Origin: Clavulina sp. PMI_390
Lineage: Eukaryota; Basidiomycota; Agaricomycetes; Cantharellales; Hydnaceae
Assembly (NCBI GenBank): GCA_015039315.1
Contig: WIDE01000004.1
Coordinates: forward strand, 554,112-618,111
Length of the DNA: 64,000 nt
Direction of reading: 5' to 3'
Made by a program: the position numbers and the translations under genes. Every line of letters starts with the position of its first letter. Position 1 is the stretch's first letter. The notes under the pieces were generated by a model that saw only the letters and a list, made by a program, of their open reading frames with translations, did not search any database and was not told the origin of the DNA. Of this stretch, positions 1-12,354 are shown one piece after another.

Positions 1-377
1 GTCAGAATTGTTCATGAGTGAACTTACAATGACGCTCACGCTATCAGCGGAAAATGGGGCCGAGATGGACCTGGAGGGGAGGGCGGAATCTCGGAAGTCT
101 GATTGAATGGTGATGGGGTAATGTGCGGAACACCAAACTTGGGGTAGAGCACTTGAGCGCCGTGATAGAGGACTGCACGGATTGGACTGGATACAGAAGG
201 GGAGATACCAATCATTAGTCGAATATAGACTAGGGGTGCTGCTTGGAACCATACGCTGTGATATTGTATTGTGCCGTCTGTTCCATGGACTGATCGTTGG
301 TCCACAGGATCCGAGTCAGTTGACCCAAGTGTGTCAACGTCTCCAGACTTCAACGGCCCTGCTGAGCTGTCTCCCAT
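1..377 (-). CDS. TPR-array gene, copy 1 (5' end only)
   Basis: This is the 5' end of the first of four tandem paralogues; the rest lies left of the window. Exon 1 is 255..377 (41 codons, starting MGDSSAGPLK and ending TIQYHS) and exon 2 is 28..186 (53 codons). The donor of intron 2 is at 27-22, so bases 1-27 are intron. Assignment rests on alignment with the three other copies: the exon 1 end (TLQYHN-like) and the exon 2 core SNPCSPLSRRSSALPQVW match NPLLRRSSTLPRVW in copies 2 and 4 in the same phase. A TATATAT run at about 482-491 lies ~105 bp upstream of the ATG, as in the sister copies. The function of this N-terminal module is unknown to me. Confidence 0.75.
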
Positions 378-1035
378 ATTCTATATGACGCTTAAGGCTG
401 GCGTAACCTTTTCTTTTAGGAGTAAAGTACGCTCGTGGATCGAGAGGATAGTGTGTGTAGATATCTTGAAGCCCTTGAGCCAGATATATATTTTTGATGA
501 GGTCGCTCGAATAATTGGAAGGCGAAAAGAGCGGTAGAAGAGAGCGGCTGCGCTGTGTCGACAATTTGCCCCTGGACCAAAGCAGATGCGCGCTGAACGG
601 TTCGCTGACCAGAGTTTGATCCATGAGCAACCTCACAGATATCGCCGAGCAAGAAGCTCCCCAGAAGAATTCGATAGCCTGCCCTGTCTTACGGAAGGCC
701 GAGTCGACTGGCTGCTGCCCCAAAGACCAAGGGGTAGGAATATCAAATCCATGCGGGCAAAGAGCACAATGAGGCCGATCTGGTTTAAATTTCCAAATAC
801 AACCAGCAATACAGCCAAACCATGACAACTGTTACGGAAAAAGATTGTCGACTCTTGGAGGGGTCTTTGTCTTTGGTGGGTAACGCATATATATACAACA
901 CCGAGGGACGACTTCATGAACATACTCAGTGATCTCTGGCTCCGAACAGTGCCCATGGCCGCTGAAAATATAAAATCTGGGGTTGAGGGGGCGGGGAAAA
1001 CATCATCTATTAAAAGAGATGGAGCTGGCAGTTCA
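378..1035. other. Intergenic: copy 1 promoter and copy 2 3' flank
   Basis: No gene seen. The stretch holds the upstream region of TPR copy 1 (TATA-like run near 482-491) and the 3' flank of copy 2, whose restored stop is at 1036-1038. Long open frames here have no splice-consistent or paralogue support. Confidence 0.7.
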
Positions 1036-4000
1036 TTATATCCTGAGTCCCCCCAGCTTCTCCTGTAGTCCGTCAACACCTTCATATGTACCGCCATCGA
1101 GTAATTCAATTACGCCCTCAAGACAATCTGAGGCAGTTCGAAGAGACGGCGTGTACCTTTTACCTGCATAATTGGCATCTAAGGCTTTGAATATATTCAC
1201 ACTCTCTTGCAGTGGAGCAAGTGCCTCCCTAGGCGATCGTGCAAAGTAGAGCATAGCGCCAATTCGTACCAGGCCATCCCATACGCCTCCTGCAAATTTA
1301 CATCCCCCACGAACCTGACCTCAACGACCAGACTACGGAGATGTTTGACTGCCTCTTGTAGAATTGATAACGCCTCTTTGTGGTGAGACGGTGCCCGCTG
1401 AAGGGCCGAGCCAAAGTTGGCGAGACGTAGTGCAAAGACTGATGCACCCCCTCTACGATCGAAATCAGGAGCTTCTGAATCGCAGTCCCGTCGAGTGAGC
1501 GTGACGCTTTCGCGATAGAACGGCAGGGACTCCTCAACCCGGCCTTGACGATCAAGGACTTTTGCCATTGATGACATGACGGAAGCCCCAAAAACGCGAG
1601 AGTATCTGGGCTGCGTGTCCATGGGCTGTTCTAATATTTCAATGCAGTCGTGTAGAGCTTGTTCGGCCTCACTCCACCGGCTACAGCGCCCTAGTGCGTC
1701 CGCCCAACTGACAAGGCATTGCGCGAGGAATGGTCTCTGTGGGTGAATGGATTCTATGGTCTCAGGGGGGAAAGACCGAGCAAAGCGCGTCGCTTCGCCA
1801 AACGCAGTCGCTGAGTGATTAAAATGTCCTTGTTGATGGAATGCATTGCCGAGCATTGTAAAGATAGTCACCAGGATCCGATCCCGACTTTCGGATGGAA
1901 TCTCATCTAGCTGTAGCCGTTGCCATGCCTCAAGAGGGGGGACTGCCTCAGAAAATCGACGAAGCTTGAGCAAAGCCGAAGCCAGAGCTTCGAAAACTTT
2001 CATCAGGATTGACCGTTCAACAGCCAGCCCGTCCGTCGCCCCAACCAACGTATAATCCATGAGGTCTTTGTAGATTTTGACAGCCGGATCAAAATTTTGT
2101 GCGCCATATAAGCCGTCCCCAACTCTAAGGAGAAGTGCTCCTAGGCGGTCAAAGACAATCTGATCATTACGCATTTGTGACACTCGATGAGCTGCCGCAG
2201 CGTTTATAGCATCTCGAAACATCTCGCTGTATTCCCCAGTCACGAGCATTGCGTCCCCCCATCTTTCCAGGTCCCGCATGAGGTGGCTAAAAAACGGGGG
2301 TGACTCGAACAATACTCCGTTGTACAGCGCAGCGGCCTGAGCAAAGACGTTTGCAGCCTGGAAGTGCACATGCGTATCCACGAGGACATTACCGAGATAG
2401 GATAGCCTCACCACCAGATCACGACGTTCGGTGTGGCGACTGATGCGCACCCTTTGCGCTCGATTCCCAAAGGCCACACTGCGCCGAAGCAGAGAAAGCA
2501 CGTCATTGTCGTCAGGGCTATTCTCGTAAAGAGCTTGGCCTAGATGGAAGAGTGCTCCGCAAAGCTGTGATTGTGCCTGGGCATCATCTGGTCTTGAGTT
2601 AGCCACCCGTTCGTAGAGTATAAGAGCTTCACGATGGACCATGATGGCATCTGAGGGGGCCTTTGATGCCTCAAGCTGCCTCGCTAACTTTTGGAAGTAT
2701 GGCGCGACCTGAGAAATGACAAGATCAGGAGCACTGATATCATTGGAAGTGGGTTTTCGTCGACTCCATGCCAAATCTGCTCGACGGATCACCTCGCGAG
2801 CAATTATGAGGAGGCGCTGTCGGATTATAACGGAATGCCCTGTGAGGCCAAGCGCGCTGAGTCTGTCAGCAATTCGATCAATATCAACAGCAGCTGTGAG
2901 ACCTAAGACCATAGCCACTGGCTGAGGGAAATCGTTGCTACTGCCCCACGGATTTTTCTAAGAGTGAATAGATTGTTAGATGATTACTAATGCGCACTGC
3001 CATTCACCCACCGATACTAAGGATAGATCCGAGGCTGTTACTACTTCGCCAAATGAGGTAAGGACTTCAAGAATCTAAAGCCAGGCGGTCGGAGATGTTA
3101 GATATGAGAGCAATATGACGCAACGATGACCTGGCATCGTACCGATGGACATCGGGGAACATGATACACTAGTCGGATACGCTCTTGAACACGCTTGCGG
3201 ACTTCAGAGGCTGTGTCTCCCCACTTAGAACTTCCGTCCACAAATGATCCAGCACCGTGGCCTTGGAGATATTGTTGAATCAACGAGACGAAGAACCAAC
3301 AATTTGCCTAACCAACACGAATAATATCTGAGGTTATGAGTTTAAGATATTGGTCATATTACGCAACGTACTGGCCAAAGTTGATAGACGACAAGCTCGT
3401 CAAGTATGATGACAATCAGATGTCTCAGGTCATCCAGCGTGATCTTTCTCTCAAATGTCTGCCGATTCTCTCGCACAGAGCCGTCTACCAATGTGTCCTT
3501 TCCCGCAGACACGAGGACCTAAGCGGAACACAGTTAGCGGGTCACGGAGGGGGCTTTCGAAGAATGCACAATGGCGACTTACAGAGTCATTAGCAGCGGT
3601 GACACCGGAGGCAAACACAAAGCTGAAAAGGCTAACTCCATCTTGAGGTCTTCGATCAAGGCGAAGCCAGATTGTGGGCTTCCTTGGTCGATGCAGCTCT
3701 AGCACGAGGAAACGGTGAGTGATTCCTTGGTGAGTTTGCTTATAGGCTTCAGATGATACGATATCGACAGATTGAAGGCTGGGATGCCGCGCAATCAACG
3801 ACGCAAATACATCCAGAGGGAGGGAAACGTCCGCAACGTCGCGAATACTCCACACTGAAGTCACAGATAGTCTCGTGTCGACTCGGCTCAAGGGACGGAC
3901 CGAGTCATATGGAGGAGGTTGGTCAGCAACATCAAGGGACAAATCGAGCAAGTTGCCTTCAAGGTCGCTAAATAGATCGGCCTGCAAGCCAGCGATTGTT

Positions 4001-4376
4001 AGAATGTGATGACATATCTGGCGCCAAACTTACAATGACGCTCATACGTTCATATGAAGAAGACCCCGCGGAGGGGTCTTCAGGAGGCCTTGGGGTTACA
4101 GAATCTTGCTGGTTTGGATGGAAATAGATGGGATATTGGGCGGAACGCCAAACTCGGGGAAGAGTGCTCGAGCGCCGCAACAGAGGATTCCGCGAGATAC
4201 GCTAGGGAGATCTGACAATGAGATATTTCAAGACCAAGTCATCTGCTAAGCAAACTCACATTGTGGTATTGTAGTGTGGTCTCTGAATCGTGGGCAAACT
4301 GCTCATCAACAGTGCTTGGATCAATTGACCCAAAGAAATCTCCAATCATGGATATCCGATCTGGTTCGTTGCCCAT
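1036..4376 (-). pseudogene. TPR-array gene, copy 2 (single-base frameshift near the 3' end)
   Basis: Seven exons: 4260..4376, 4034..4201, 3583..3981, 3372..3518, 3143..3307, 3012..3074 and 1036..2957. All sit at the same positions and phases as in copies 3 and 4. Residues 1-353 form the unassigned module (core motifs HRFLVLEL, WLRLDRRPQDGV, NCWFFVSLIQQYLQGH, FVDGSSKWGDTA); exon 7 encodes helical TPR-like repeats. At about 1269-1273 the frame breaks: after NLQEAYGMA the reading continues as WYELALCS and stops at 1197, whereas the paralogue-like LYFARSPREALAPLQES lies one base out of phase and runs to a stop at 1036. One missing base explains it. With that base the length would be 993 residues, equal to copy 3. 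It could be a true pseudogene, a gene with a shortened C-terminus, or a base error in a draft assembly. Confidence 0.8.
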
Positions 4377-4953
4377 ATTGGTTTACGGGGATTGAAGAGC
4401 TGTCAAGATTTAGTGAGCTATTACTAGTAAAGAAAATGACAAGGTAAGGGGTGGCAATGCCTTTGCGGCTGGGGATAAAGCACGTACTCTGCACAGCCAG
4501 TCATATATAGACCTCGGAGATTTCACTCCATGCGAGCAGGTAGTGGCGAGCGTCCTATAGCATGGCCTTGAGGCTGTACGTTAGGTTGGCTGATCTATGA
4601 GGGTCCTAACACACAGACTTAGACCTGGAATCATTATCGTTGCGAAACGTGTCCGTGTCGGCTTGAAGTTGGGTTCGGGGCCGAAGTTTGGGCTCCTTTG
4701 ACAGCCTGGCGCCAGCCACTATCTTATTAGATCCCCAAGCCAGCCCAAGAGAGGAGTATCCTTTCCATCTCTTTCTCTACATCTTTCTACTGGCCTTTTG
4801 ATAACCACTTTCAAAAGGATTCCTTTCACCTCCACACCACACCAGCTATACCACTCCTCACCATCTTCTTTTCAGTGCTCGTGACTCCTGCAGAATTTAC
4901 GTGCATACGTCGAAGAAGAAGCGACCGTGTTATGCAAATGAAACGACAATAGA
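4377..4953. other. Intergenic: copy 2 promoter and copy 3 3' flank
   Basis: No gene seen. On the minus strand a TATATA element at 4502-4510 lies about 130 bp upstream of the copy 2 ATG. The remainder is pyrimidine-rich on the plus strand (about 4740-4870). Confidence 0.65.
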
Positions 4954-7900
4954 TTACAGTTCCAGTCCCTCGAGCAGCTCCTTCGCCCTATTGAGTTCTT
5001 CATCGTCGCTATCGCGGAGGGAGTTTACTACTTTCCTCAGATAATCTGCGTTGCTTTTGAGAGGAACCTCGTAACTCTTGAGTTTGTTGGTCGCACTCAG
5101 TACTTTGAACAAATCTAAGCTCTCTTCCAACGAAGCGAGGGCTTGCCGAGGTGATCTTGCATAGTAAAGCATCATGCCAGTCCGCAGCAGCACCCACCCA
5201 AATGTCTCCTGCAAGTCAGTATCATTGTTCAGCTGAGGCTCGGCAACCAGGCCGCGGAGCCGCATGACCGCCTCTTGGAGCACTGGCAGCGATTTGTCAT
5301 AATACGATGAGCGTTGGAGGGCGGACCCAAGACTGGCGACGCGCATCGCAAGCTCTCGCGCCCTCCTTCCCGAATTGGGAGCAGGGTCATCTGAATTATC
5401 ATCGACTCGGGTAAGCGCGACGCTCTCGCGGTAGAAAGGAATCGAGTCCTCTACACGTCCTTGTCGATCAAGGAGTTCTGCCATTGTTGACAACACTGAG
5501 GCTCCGATATTTCGGAAGTGCCGCGGATGCTCATTGATGAGTGGTCGCATAATTGCGAGGCAGCCATGCAGAGCTTTTTCCGCTTCATTCCGCTTCCCAC
5601 AACGCTCCAGTACGCCAGCCCAATCCAACAGGCATTGAGCGAGAAATGGGATTTGTGGGTGGTTAGGGTCTATCGTCTCGGGAGGCAATCGTCGTGCAAA
5701 ATCAGTTGCTTCACCAAACGCATCAGCTGCATGTTTGATGTACCCTTCCTTACGAGATGCAATGCCAAGCATTGCAAAGATCTTTGCCAAGTTCCTGTTT
5801 CGGTTCTCGGAAGGACCTTCTTCTAGCTGTAGCCGTCGCCACGCCTCAAGAGGAGGTGTCACATCTGCAAAACGACCGAGTTTGAATAGGGAGGAAGCCA
5901 GGAGCTCGAAAGCTTTGGTTAAGATGGAACGGTCAACCGTTAAACCATCTTCCGCTCCAGCCAACATGTATTCTGTAGTGTCCTCGAGAATACCTACCGC
6001 TGGGTGGAGCTTGTGTGCGAGATAGAGACCATTTCCAACTTCAAAAAGGAGCGCTCCCATTCTATCAAAAAGGGATTGATTATCACGCATTCGCGACCTA
6101 CGATGAGCCGCCGCGATCTTAAGGCCATCTCGGAACATCTCGTCGGATTCCTTGGCCGCAAGCAAGGACTTGCCCCATCTTTCCAGTGCCGTCAGAAAGT
6201 CGCGGGTGAAAACTAGGGGAGAATCAAATAAGGTTCTGCGATCATCTGGGGCAGCTTGAGCGAAGAGTCTAGCGGCTTCAGGATAAGCATGAGCAGCAAG
6301 AAGAACACTGCCTAGGTAGGACAGCCGCGTCACGTTTGCATGGTCGATGGGAGAATCCTTGGCCTGCGGTCCTTGCGATGTGTTACCCAGCATCACACTC
6401 CGCCGAAGCAGAGACAAGGCTTCATTGCGGTCGTCTGGTGTATTCTCGTGAAGAGCCTTGCCCAGACAAAAGAGTATCTCAATCAACTGCGATTTTGCAA
6501 GAGCATAATGCGCGTCCACGCGCTCAGAGAGCGCTAGAGCTTCTCGATAAGTCATTATGGCGTCTGAAAAGGCACCTGAGGCTTCAAGCTGCTTTCCTAA
6601 CTCGTGGAAGTATGGTCGCACCTGGAGAATGACACTGCTCAGAGACGTAGTATCACTGAGTGGGGTTTTCTGTCCGGCCCCTGCCATATCTGCCAGACGG
6701 ACCAGCTCGCGGGCAATTATAAGCAGGTGCTGTCTCGTTGTAATGGAAGGACCAACGTGACCGCGAGCATTAAGCCTGCTGGCGATCTCATTAAGATCAT
6801 GAGTAGTAGCGAGACCCGACGCTATCGTTGGTGCTCGAGATAATTCCTCACTGCTTGTCCATGGGTTTTTCTGAGAATAACAGTGGGTGAGAATATGTTT
6901 CAGCGATACGCTCGCGTCTGTTCGACTTACGGAAAGAAAGGCCAAGTCTGAAGCGGATATCATATTATCGAAGGATGCGAGGATCTCGAAAGTCTTCAAA
7001 TGGGATACTCAGATTTCCACTGGGGAAACTAAACAGGGGCCACGGGAGCTCGTACCGTGGGTAGTCGGGGAATGTGATACACCCTTCGAACACGCTCTCG
7101 AACACGTTTGCGAACCTCATGAGCCGTGTCCCCCCACTTGAGACTTCCGTCGACAAATGACCCGGCAGCATGGCCCTGAAGATGTTGTTGAATCAGAGAG
7201 ACAAAAAACCAACAATTAGCCTGCTCAGAGTGGATGATAAGCAAGAGAATGCTCCTTGATTCTGCTCTCAACACGCACTGGCCAAAGTTGATAGACGACA
7301 AGCTCTTGAAGGATGATAACAATCAGATGCCTCAAGTCGTCAAGAGTGACACTCCGATCAAACTTTTGCAGGTTTTCTCGCGTAGAATCTTGTATCAATG
7401 TGCCTTTATCAGCGGAGAATATAGCCTAGCCGTAAGCCCTGATAAATACAAACATCACGGGAGGCTCAGAGATGACTTGCCGAATCGTTGGCTGGTGTTA
7501 CACCCGACGCAAAAACAAAGCTGAAAATACTGACACCATCTTGCGGTCGTCGATCGAGGCGAAGCCAGACTGTGGGCTTTCGTAGTCGGCGCAGCTCTAA
7601 CACGAGGAAACGGTGGGTAATTCCTTGGTGAGTTCGCCTGTAGGCTTCGGATGAGATGATCTCAATTGATTGGAGACTGGGATGTCGTGCAATGAGCGAC
7701 GCAAAGTTATCCAGAGGGAGTGAAACATCGGCAACAGCGCGAATGGTCCACAGAGACACCACGGACTGTTTTGTGTCCACTCGGCGCAACGTGTGGGTAG
7801 GATTAGATGAAAGATGAGGCTCAGCTGAGGCTGGGGGCAAGTTGAGTATTCTGCTTTCAGCGCTGGTGAAGAACTCAGACTAAGAAGTGGAATACACTGT

Positions 7901-8293
7901 CAGAAAAAGAAGATTGTCGTGGTCCCAAACTTACTATAGCATCCATGCGCTCATTGGAAGACAAAATGGAGATAGAATCATCGGGGGGCGGTAGGACGGC
8001 GAAACCTTGGGACCCTGATCGAAAGAAGATGGAAAAATGTGCAAAACGCCAGACTCGGGGTAGAAGGTTCGAGCCGCGTGACAGAGGGCTCCACGAGTTG
8101 GGCTGAATATAGAAGGAGGGTCATTGGTTGTAAGCTCGCCAGAGGTCAAAACAGCTGCCGATGTACATACGTTGTAATATTGCAAGGTACGTTCTGGCTG
8201 ATCAACAGACTGCTCATCGCCAGAGCCTGATGTAATGGATGCAAACGTATCAGGGTCTCCAGATATCAACGTCCAGCCCGATTCGTCCTTCAT
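4954..8293 (-). CDS. TPR-array gene, copy 3 (intact, ~993 aa)
   Basis: Reference member of the array. Exons: 8171..8293, 7935..8102, 7481..7879, 7279..7425, 7056..7220, 6931..6993 and 4954..6870. All phases close, giving 993 residues. Exons 1-6 encode an N-terminal module of ~355 residues that I cannot assign to a named domain; its most conserved blocks are LRRVDTKQSVVSLWTIRAVA, HRFLVLELRR, WLRLDRRPQDGV, DDLRHLIVII.ELVVYQLW and WFFVSLIQQHLQGHAAGSFV. Exon 7 (638 codons) is alpha-helical with repeated A-x3-Y/F-A and ALxLxERV-type helices typical of TPR repeats (for example YREALALSERVDAHYA, DAFGEATDFARRLPP, LGKALHENTPDD). No signal peptide or membrane segment is evident. Intron 3 uses a GC donor (GCAAGT). 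A TATATATA element at 8386-8393 lies ~95 bp upstream. Probably a cytosolic scaffold or sensor; that role is inference. Confidence 0.85.
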
Positions 8294-9172
8294 GTTTATG
8301 CATGAAGCTTGATGATTCGGGAAGTCCTGCCCTCAGTAGAAGAAGGCCAGGGTGTGTGAAATGTTTTATCTATGGAAAGGATACGTATATATAGCGTCGA
8401 GAGCGGGGGACTAGGGGAGAGGTAAAGGTGACGATGGGAGGGAGCGGAGGTGGCTGATTAGTGTTGCAAGTCGAAGCCGATGCACTGCCTTGGCTATTTG
8501 CACATGAAGGAATGCAAATGAACAACAGCGTTCCACTATGCAGAGTTGGATTAATCATTGTGAGCACTATAGGCAGTGCAGAACATGTGGCTTCCTGGAT
8601 TATTTTGATAGCTAACCCACAGCATCACTGAACAAGGAGTGAGCCCAAAGCTGATGCTGAACAATAGAACGAAACTGGCAAAGGTATCATTGAGGGGATT
8701 TTCTCCCTCTCCGAGCACAATAGGCTCCAGATCTAGCCCTATTGCCATATCGCAGAACCTCACTCATGGCGGAATCTATGATGCTCACTGGCAACCTGAA
8801 GGTGTTCGAATCTGAGGTGACGCTGTTCTGCTCCTCAGACACCCCTCGATCACGTTTCCTAAATATTTGATCTAAAGGGATGGGGGCAGAAACAGCGGCG
8901 GCTCCTCTGGAGGTGACTTTGCTGGGATCTCCAATATTGTGTCTGCTGCTGACTCAGTTCGTGCCGTCAGGCTGTTGCAGCTGGCGGCCTGGAATGGAAC
9001 CAACCCCGATCATATAATAATTAGGTACAGCTGGTTTTCTACGCCTCTAATATTCGAATGGCCAAAGACATAGCGATATGGCACCTCCCGATACTATATA
9101 GGCCGAGCGATAGCACGGTGCCGTCCAGGTGCAGATTGAAGGAATGGATGGGCTGGTGCAAAATGTCACCGA
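8294..9172. other. Intergenic: copy 3 promoter and copy 4 3' flank
   Basis: 879 bp without a recognisable gene. It contains the copy 3 promoter (TATATATA near 8386) and otherwise unremarkable sequence. I saw no tRNA, repeat or further TPR remnant. Confidence 0.65.
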
Positions 9173-12100
9173 TTACGGCTGTAGCGCTTCCAACATTTCC
9201 TTGATTCCATTGAGTTCTTCATTCTTCTCATCGTCAAGTAGACTAACCACTTTTTGCAGATAATCCGCTACATTTCGAAGGGTGCGTCGATACTTGAAAG
9301 GTACCCAAGCAGCATCCAACATCTTGAAGACGTTGAAACTTTCTCGCAAAGGAGCAAGAGCCTCTTGAGGCGATCCTGCATTGTACAACGTGGTTCCGAT
9401 TCTGAAGAGTGCCAACCCAAGTGTCTCTTGCAGGCCCTCATCCTCTCGTAACGTGTGTTCAGCAGTCAGGATGCGAAGTTGGGTGGCTGCCTCTTGTAGA
9501 ATGGGAAGCGCCTGATCAGGAGAAGGCGTGTGCTGAAATGCAAAGCCAAAATTGACAAGACGCATCGCAAGGACTCGCGTTCCTTGGGTGGGCTCAAGTA
9601 TTCGGGTTTCTGAAATACAGTCCTCTCGGGTGAGAGCGATGCTTTCGCGGTAGAACGAAAGGGACTCTTCTGCCCGTCCGTGTCGTTCAAGCAGTTTTGC
9701 CATTGATGACATGACAGAAGCTCCAACACTGCGGAAGTACCGTGGGTGCGCATCGATGAGGGGTCGTATCTTCGCGAGATAGTCATCAAGTATCTGCTCG
9801 GCCTCAGGCCACCCGTCGCAGCGCCCAAGAGCGTCAGCCCAATTTACAATGATTTGCGCAAGAACTCGAATATGCGGTTGAATGGGCCCTATTATATCGA
9901 GAATTGCATCGCTTGCCGCTGTAAGCAGAGACGAAAGCGGAAGATCCAGAACTTTCAGGGGTATGTGACGATCAAATTTTAGTCCGTCAGCCACTCCTGC
10001 CAACATATAGTCCATTAGATCGTAAAAAATGTCGGTGGCTGGGAAGAAACTCGGTGTAACATAAAGGCCTTCCCCGACTTTGACAAAGAGTGCTGCTATG
10101 CGGTCAAAGATGGCCTGATCATAGGGCATCAGCGACTTGCGAAGAGTTACTGCAAGCTTGAGGGTCTGTCGAAATGCTCTGTTATATTCTCCAGCACTAA
10201 GCAAAGCCTGCGCCCATCCTTCCAGGCCTCCGATAAAGTGACTGTTAAACAGTGGAGGGTACTGGAATAATACGTCGTGATACTTTGGGGCGGCCTCAGC
10301 AAAAATCTCGGCGGCTTCAGAGTAGGCGCGGGTGGAGAGTAGAGCATTGCCTAGGTAGGACAGCCTCAACACGAGGGTACGGTAATTGGGGCCATCCTCG
10401 ATATGGGTTGTTCCAGCTTGTGCCTCGAGCATCACACTACGCCGAAGCAGGGACAGAGCTTCATCAACATCTTTGGGAGAGTTCCGGTGGAGCGATCGGC
10501 CCAGACAGAAAAGGGCCTCGGCCAAAAGTAGCTTTGCTAGGGTAACGTCCGTAGCGGAATCGGTCATCTGCTCGTACAAAGCCACGGCTTCTCTATGGGC
10601 CGCTACAGCCTCCGAAACAGCCCCTACGCCCTCGAGCTGCTTGCCTAGCTTTTGAAAATATGACCTCACATCAAGAACGACGACATGAGGCGAAGTGGTG
10701 TCACTTGATGTGATCTTTCGCCGCGCCCAAGCCATATCTGCTCGACGAATAAGCTCACGAGCGATTCTGAGGAGGTGTCGTCTTGTCATGATGGAAGCAT
10801 CAACAAAGCCACCGGCATTCAGCCTGCCAGCGATCCCGTCAAGGTCGCGAGCGGCGGCGAGGCCTGAGCCTATAGCCATTGATCGAGGAAAATCATTGCT
10901 GTTTGTCCACGGATTTTTCTGAGTGTGAATGGGTCGTGAGGATGGGTGTGAATTCGAATGACCCCCACAAACTATTTGACCCACCGAAGCTAATGACAGA
11001 TCTGAGGCTAGTACGATATCACCGAAAGACACGAGTATCTCATAAACCTGAAATTAAAGGCCAATAAGCGTCAAATTTTGCGGAACAACCGAGCGGTGGA
11101 AACAAATCCTCGTACGGTTGGCATTCGAGGCATATGATACACGAGTCGGACACGCTCCCGAACACGCTTGCGGAGCTCATAAGCCGTGTCTCCCCACTTG
11201 GAGCTCCCATCAACAAATGACCCAGCAGCGTGGCCTTGGAGATATTGTTGAATCAAGGAAACAAAGAACCAGCAATTTGCCTGCCCATAACCAACGAGTA
11301 AGAAGATGTCTCTAAACTGTGTAGTTAGGCCTGCAACACACCGGCCAGAGTTGGTAGACGACAAGTTCTTCAATAATGATAACGATCAGATGCCGTAGAT
11401 CATCAAGGGTAATGCTCTGTTCAAACGTCTGCCGATTCTCTTGAGTGGAGTCGTGGATTAGTGTGCCCTTATCCGTAGAGAATATAGCCTATAGGCACTA
11501 CTGTCAACTTGTGATACGGAAGAAGCTAGGAGATTGTCTAGAGGTAACTTGCCGAATCGTTCGCCGGGGTTTCACCTGATGCGAATACAAAGTCGAAGAG
11601 ATTGACTCCATCTTGCGGTCTTCGGTCGAGACGGAGCCAAACTGTAGGTTTCTTGGGTCGGCGCAGCTCCAGCACGAGGAAACGGTGAGTTATTCCTTGG
11701 TGGGTTATTCTATAGGCTTCTGATGAAACGATCTCAATTGACTGCAGGCTGGAATGTCGAGCAATCAGCGAGGCAAAGACATTCAGAGGGAGTGATATGT
11801 CGGCAACAGCGCGAACACTCCACATTGAAACTATGGATAGCTTTGTATCGACTCTCCCCAAGGGATGGATCGAGTCATATGGGGGAGGGTCCTCAATGGA
11901 CTCTAGGGGTAAATCGAGCAAGTTGCCCTCGGTATCAACGAATAAGTCGGCCTGCAGAGAAGAGGTGATCAGAAGGTAAAGCCATGCGTGTGTGCCAACT
12001 TACAGCAGTGCTCATGCCCTCATTAGATGATGGAAGGGAGACGGGTTCGTCCGGGTAGGGTGGGCTCGCGGAATCTTGGGGATCTGTCTGAAAGTAGATG

Positions 12101-12354
12101 GGGTAATGGGAAGAGCGCCAAACTCGAGGCAGAGTGCTCGAGCGCCGCAGTAGAGGATTCCGCGTAGCACGCTTGATGAAATAGAATGAGGTCGATGAGG
12201 TGTTCTCAAGACCGAGACATTCGCCGTGGAAGCTCACGTTGTGGTATTGTAATGTGGGGTCCGATTTACCCGCAGATTGCTCATCAAGGGTGCTTTGGTC
12301 AATCGACCGAAGGAAATCTCCAGCCTTAGATGCTCGATCCCATTCGTCCGTCAT
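9173..12354 (-). CDS. TPR-array gene, copy 4 (~934 aa, internal in-frame loss)
   Basis: Exons: 12238..12354, 12004..12171, 11553..11951, 11342..11488, 11116..11280, 10985..11047 and 9173..10918. The first six exons have the same lengths as in copy 2, and as in copy 3 apart from two extra codons in copy 3 exon 1. I chose ATG 12354 (MTDEWDR) over the in-frame ATG at 12366 because it aligns with MGNEPDR and MKDESGW of the sister copies. The N-terminal module is intact (WLRLDRRPQDGVNLFDFVFA, QANCWFFVSLIQQYLQGH). The TPR exon is 57 codons shorter than in copy 3: the segment around PLEAWRRLQLEEGPSENRN and the following TPR helices is missing between SSLL (about 9925) and VLAQIIVNWADALGRC. The frame stays open, so the product may be functional. 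Intron 3 has a GC donor. Confidence 0.82.

Noticed and set aside
334..828. 164-codon minus-strand open frame upstream of TPR copy 1
   Set aside because: It overlaps the promoter and exon 1 of copy 1 in another frame; no motif and no counterpart upstream of the sister copies.
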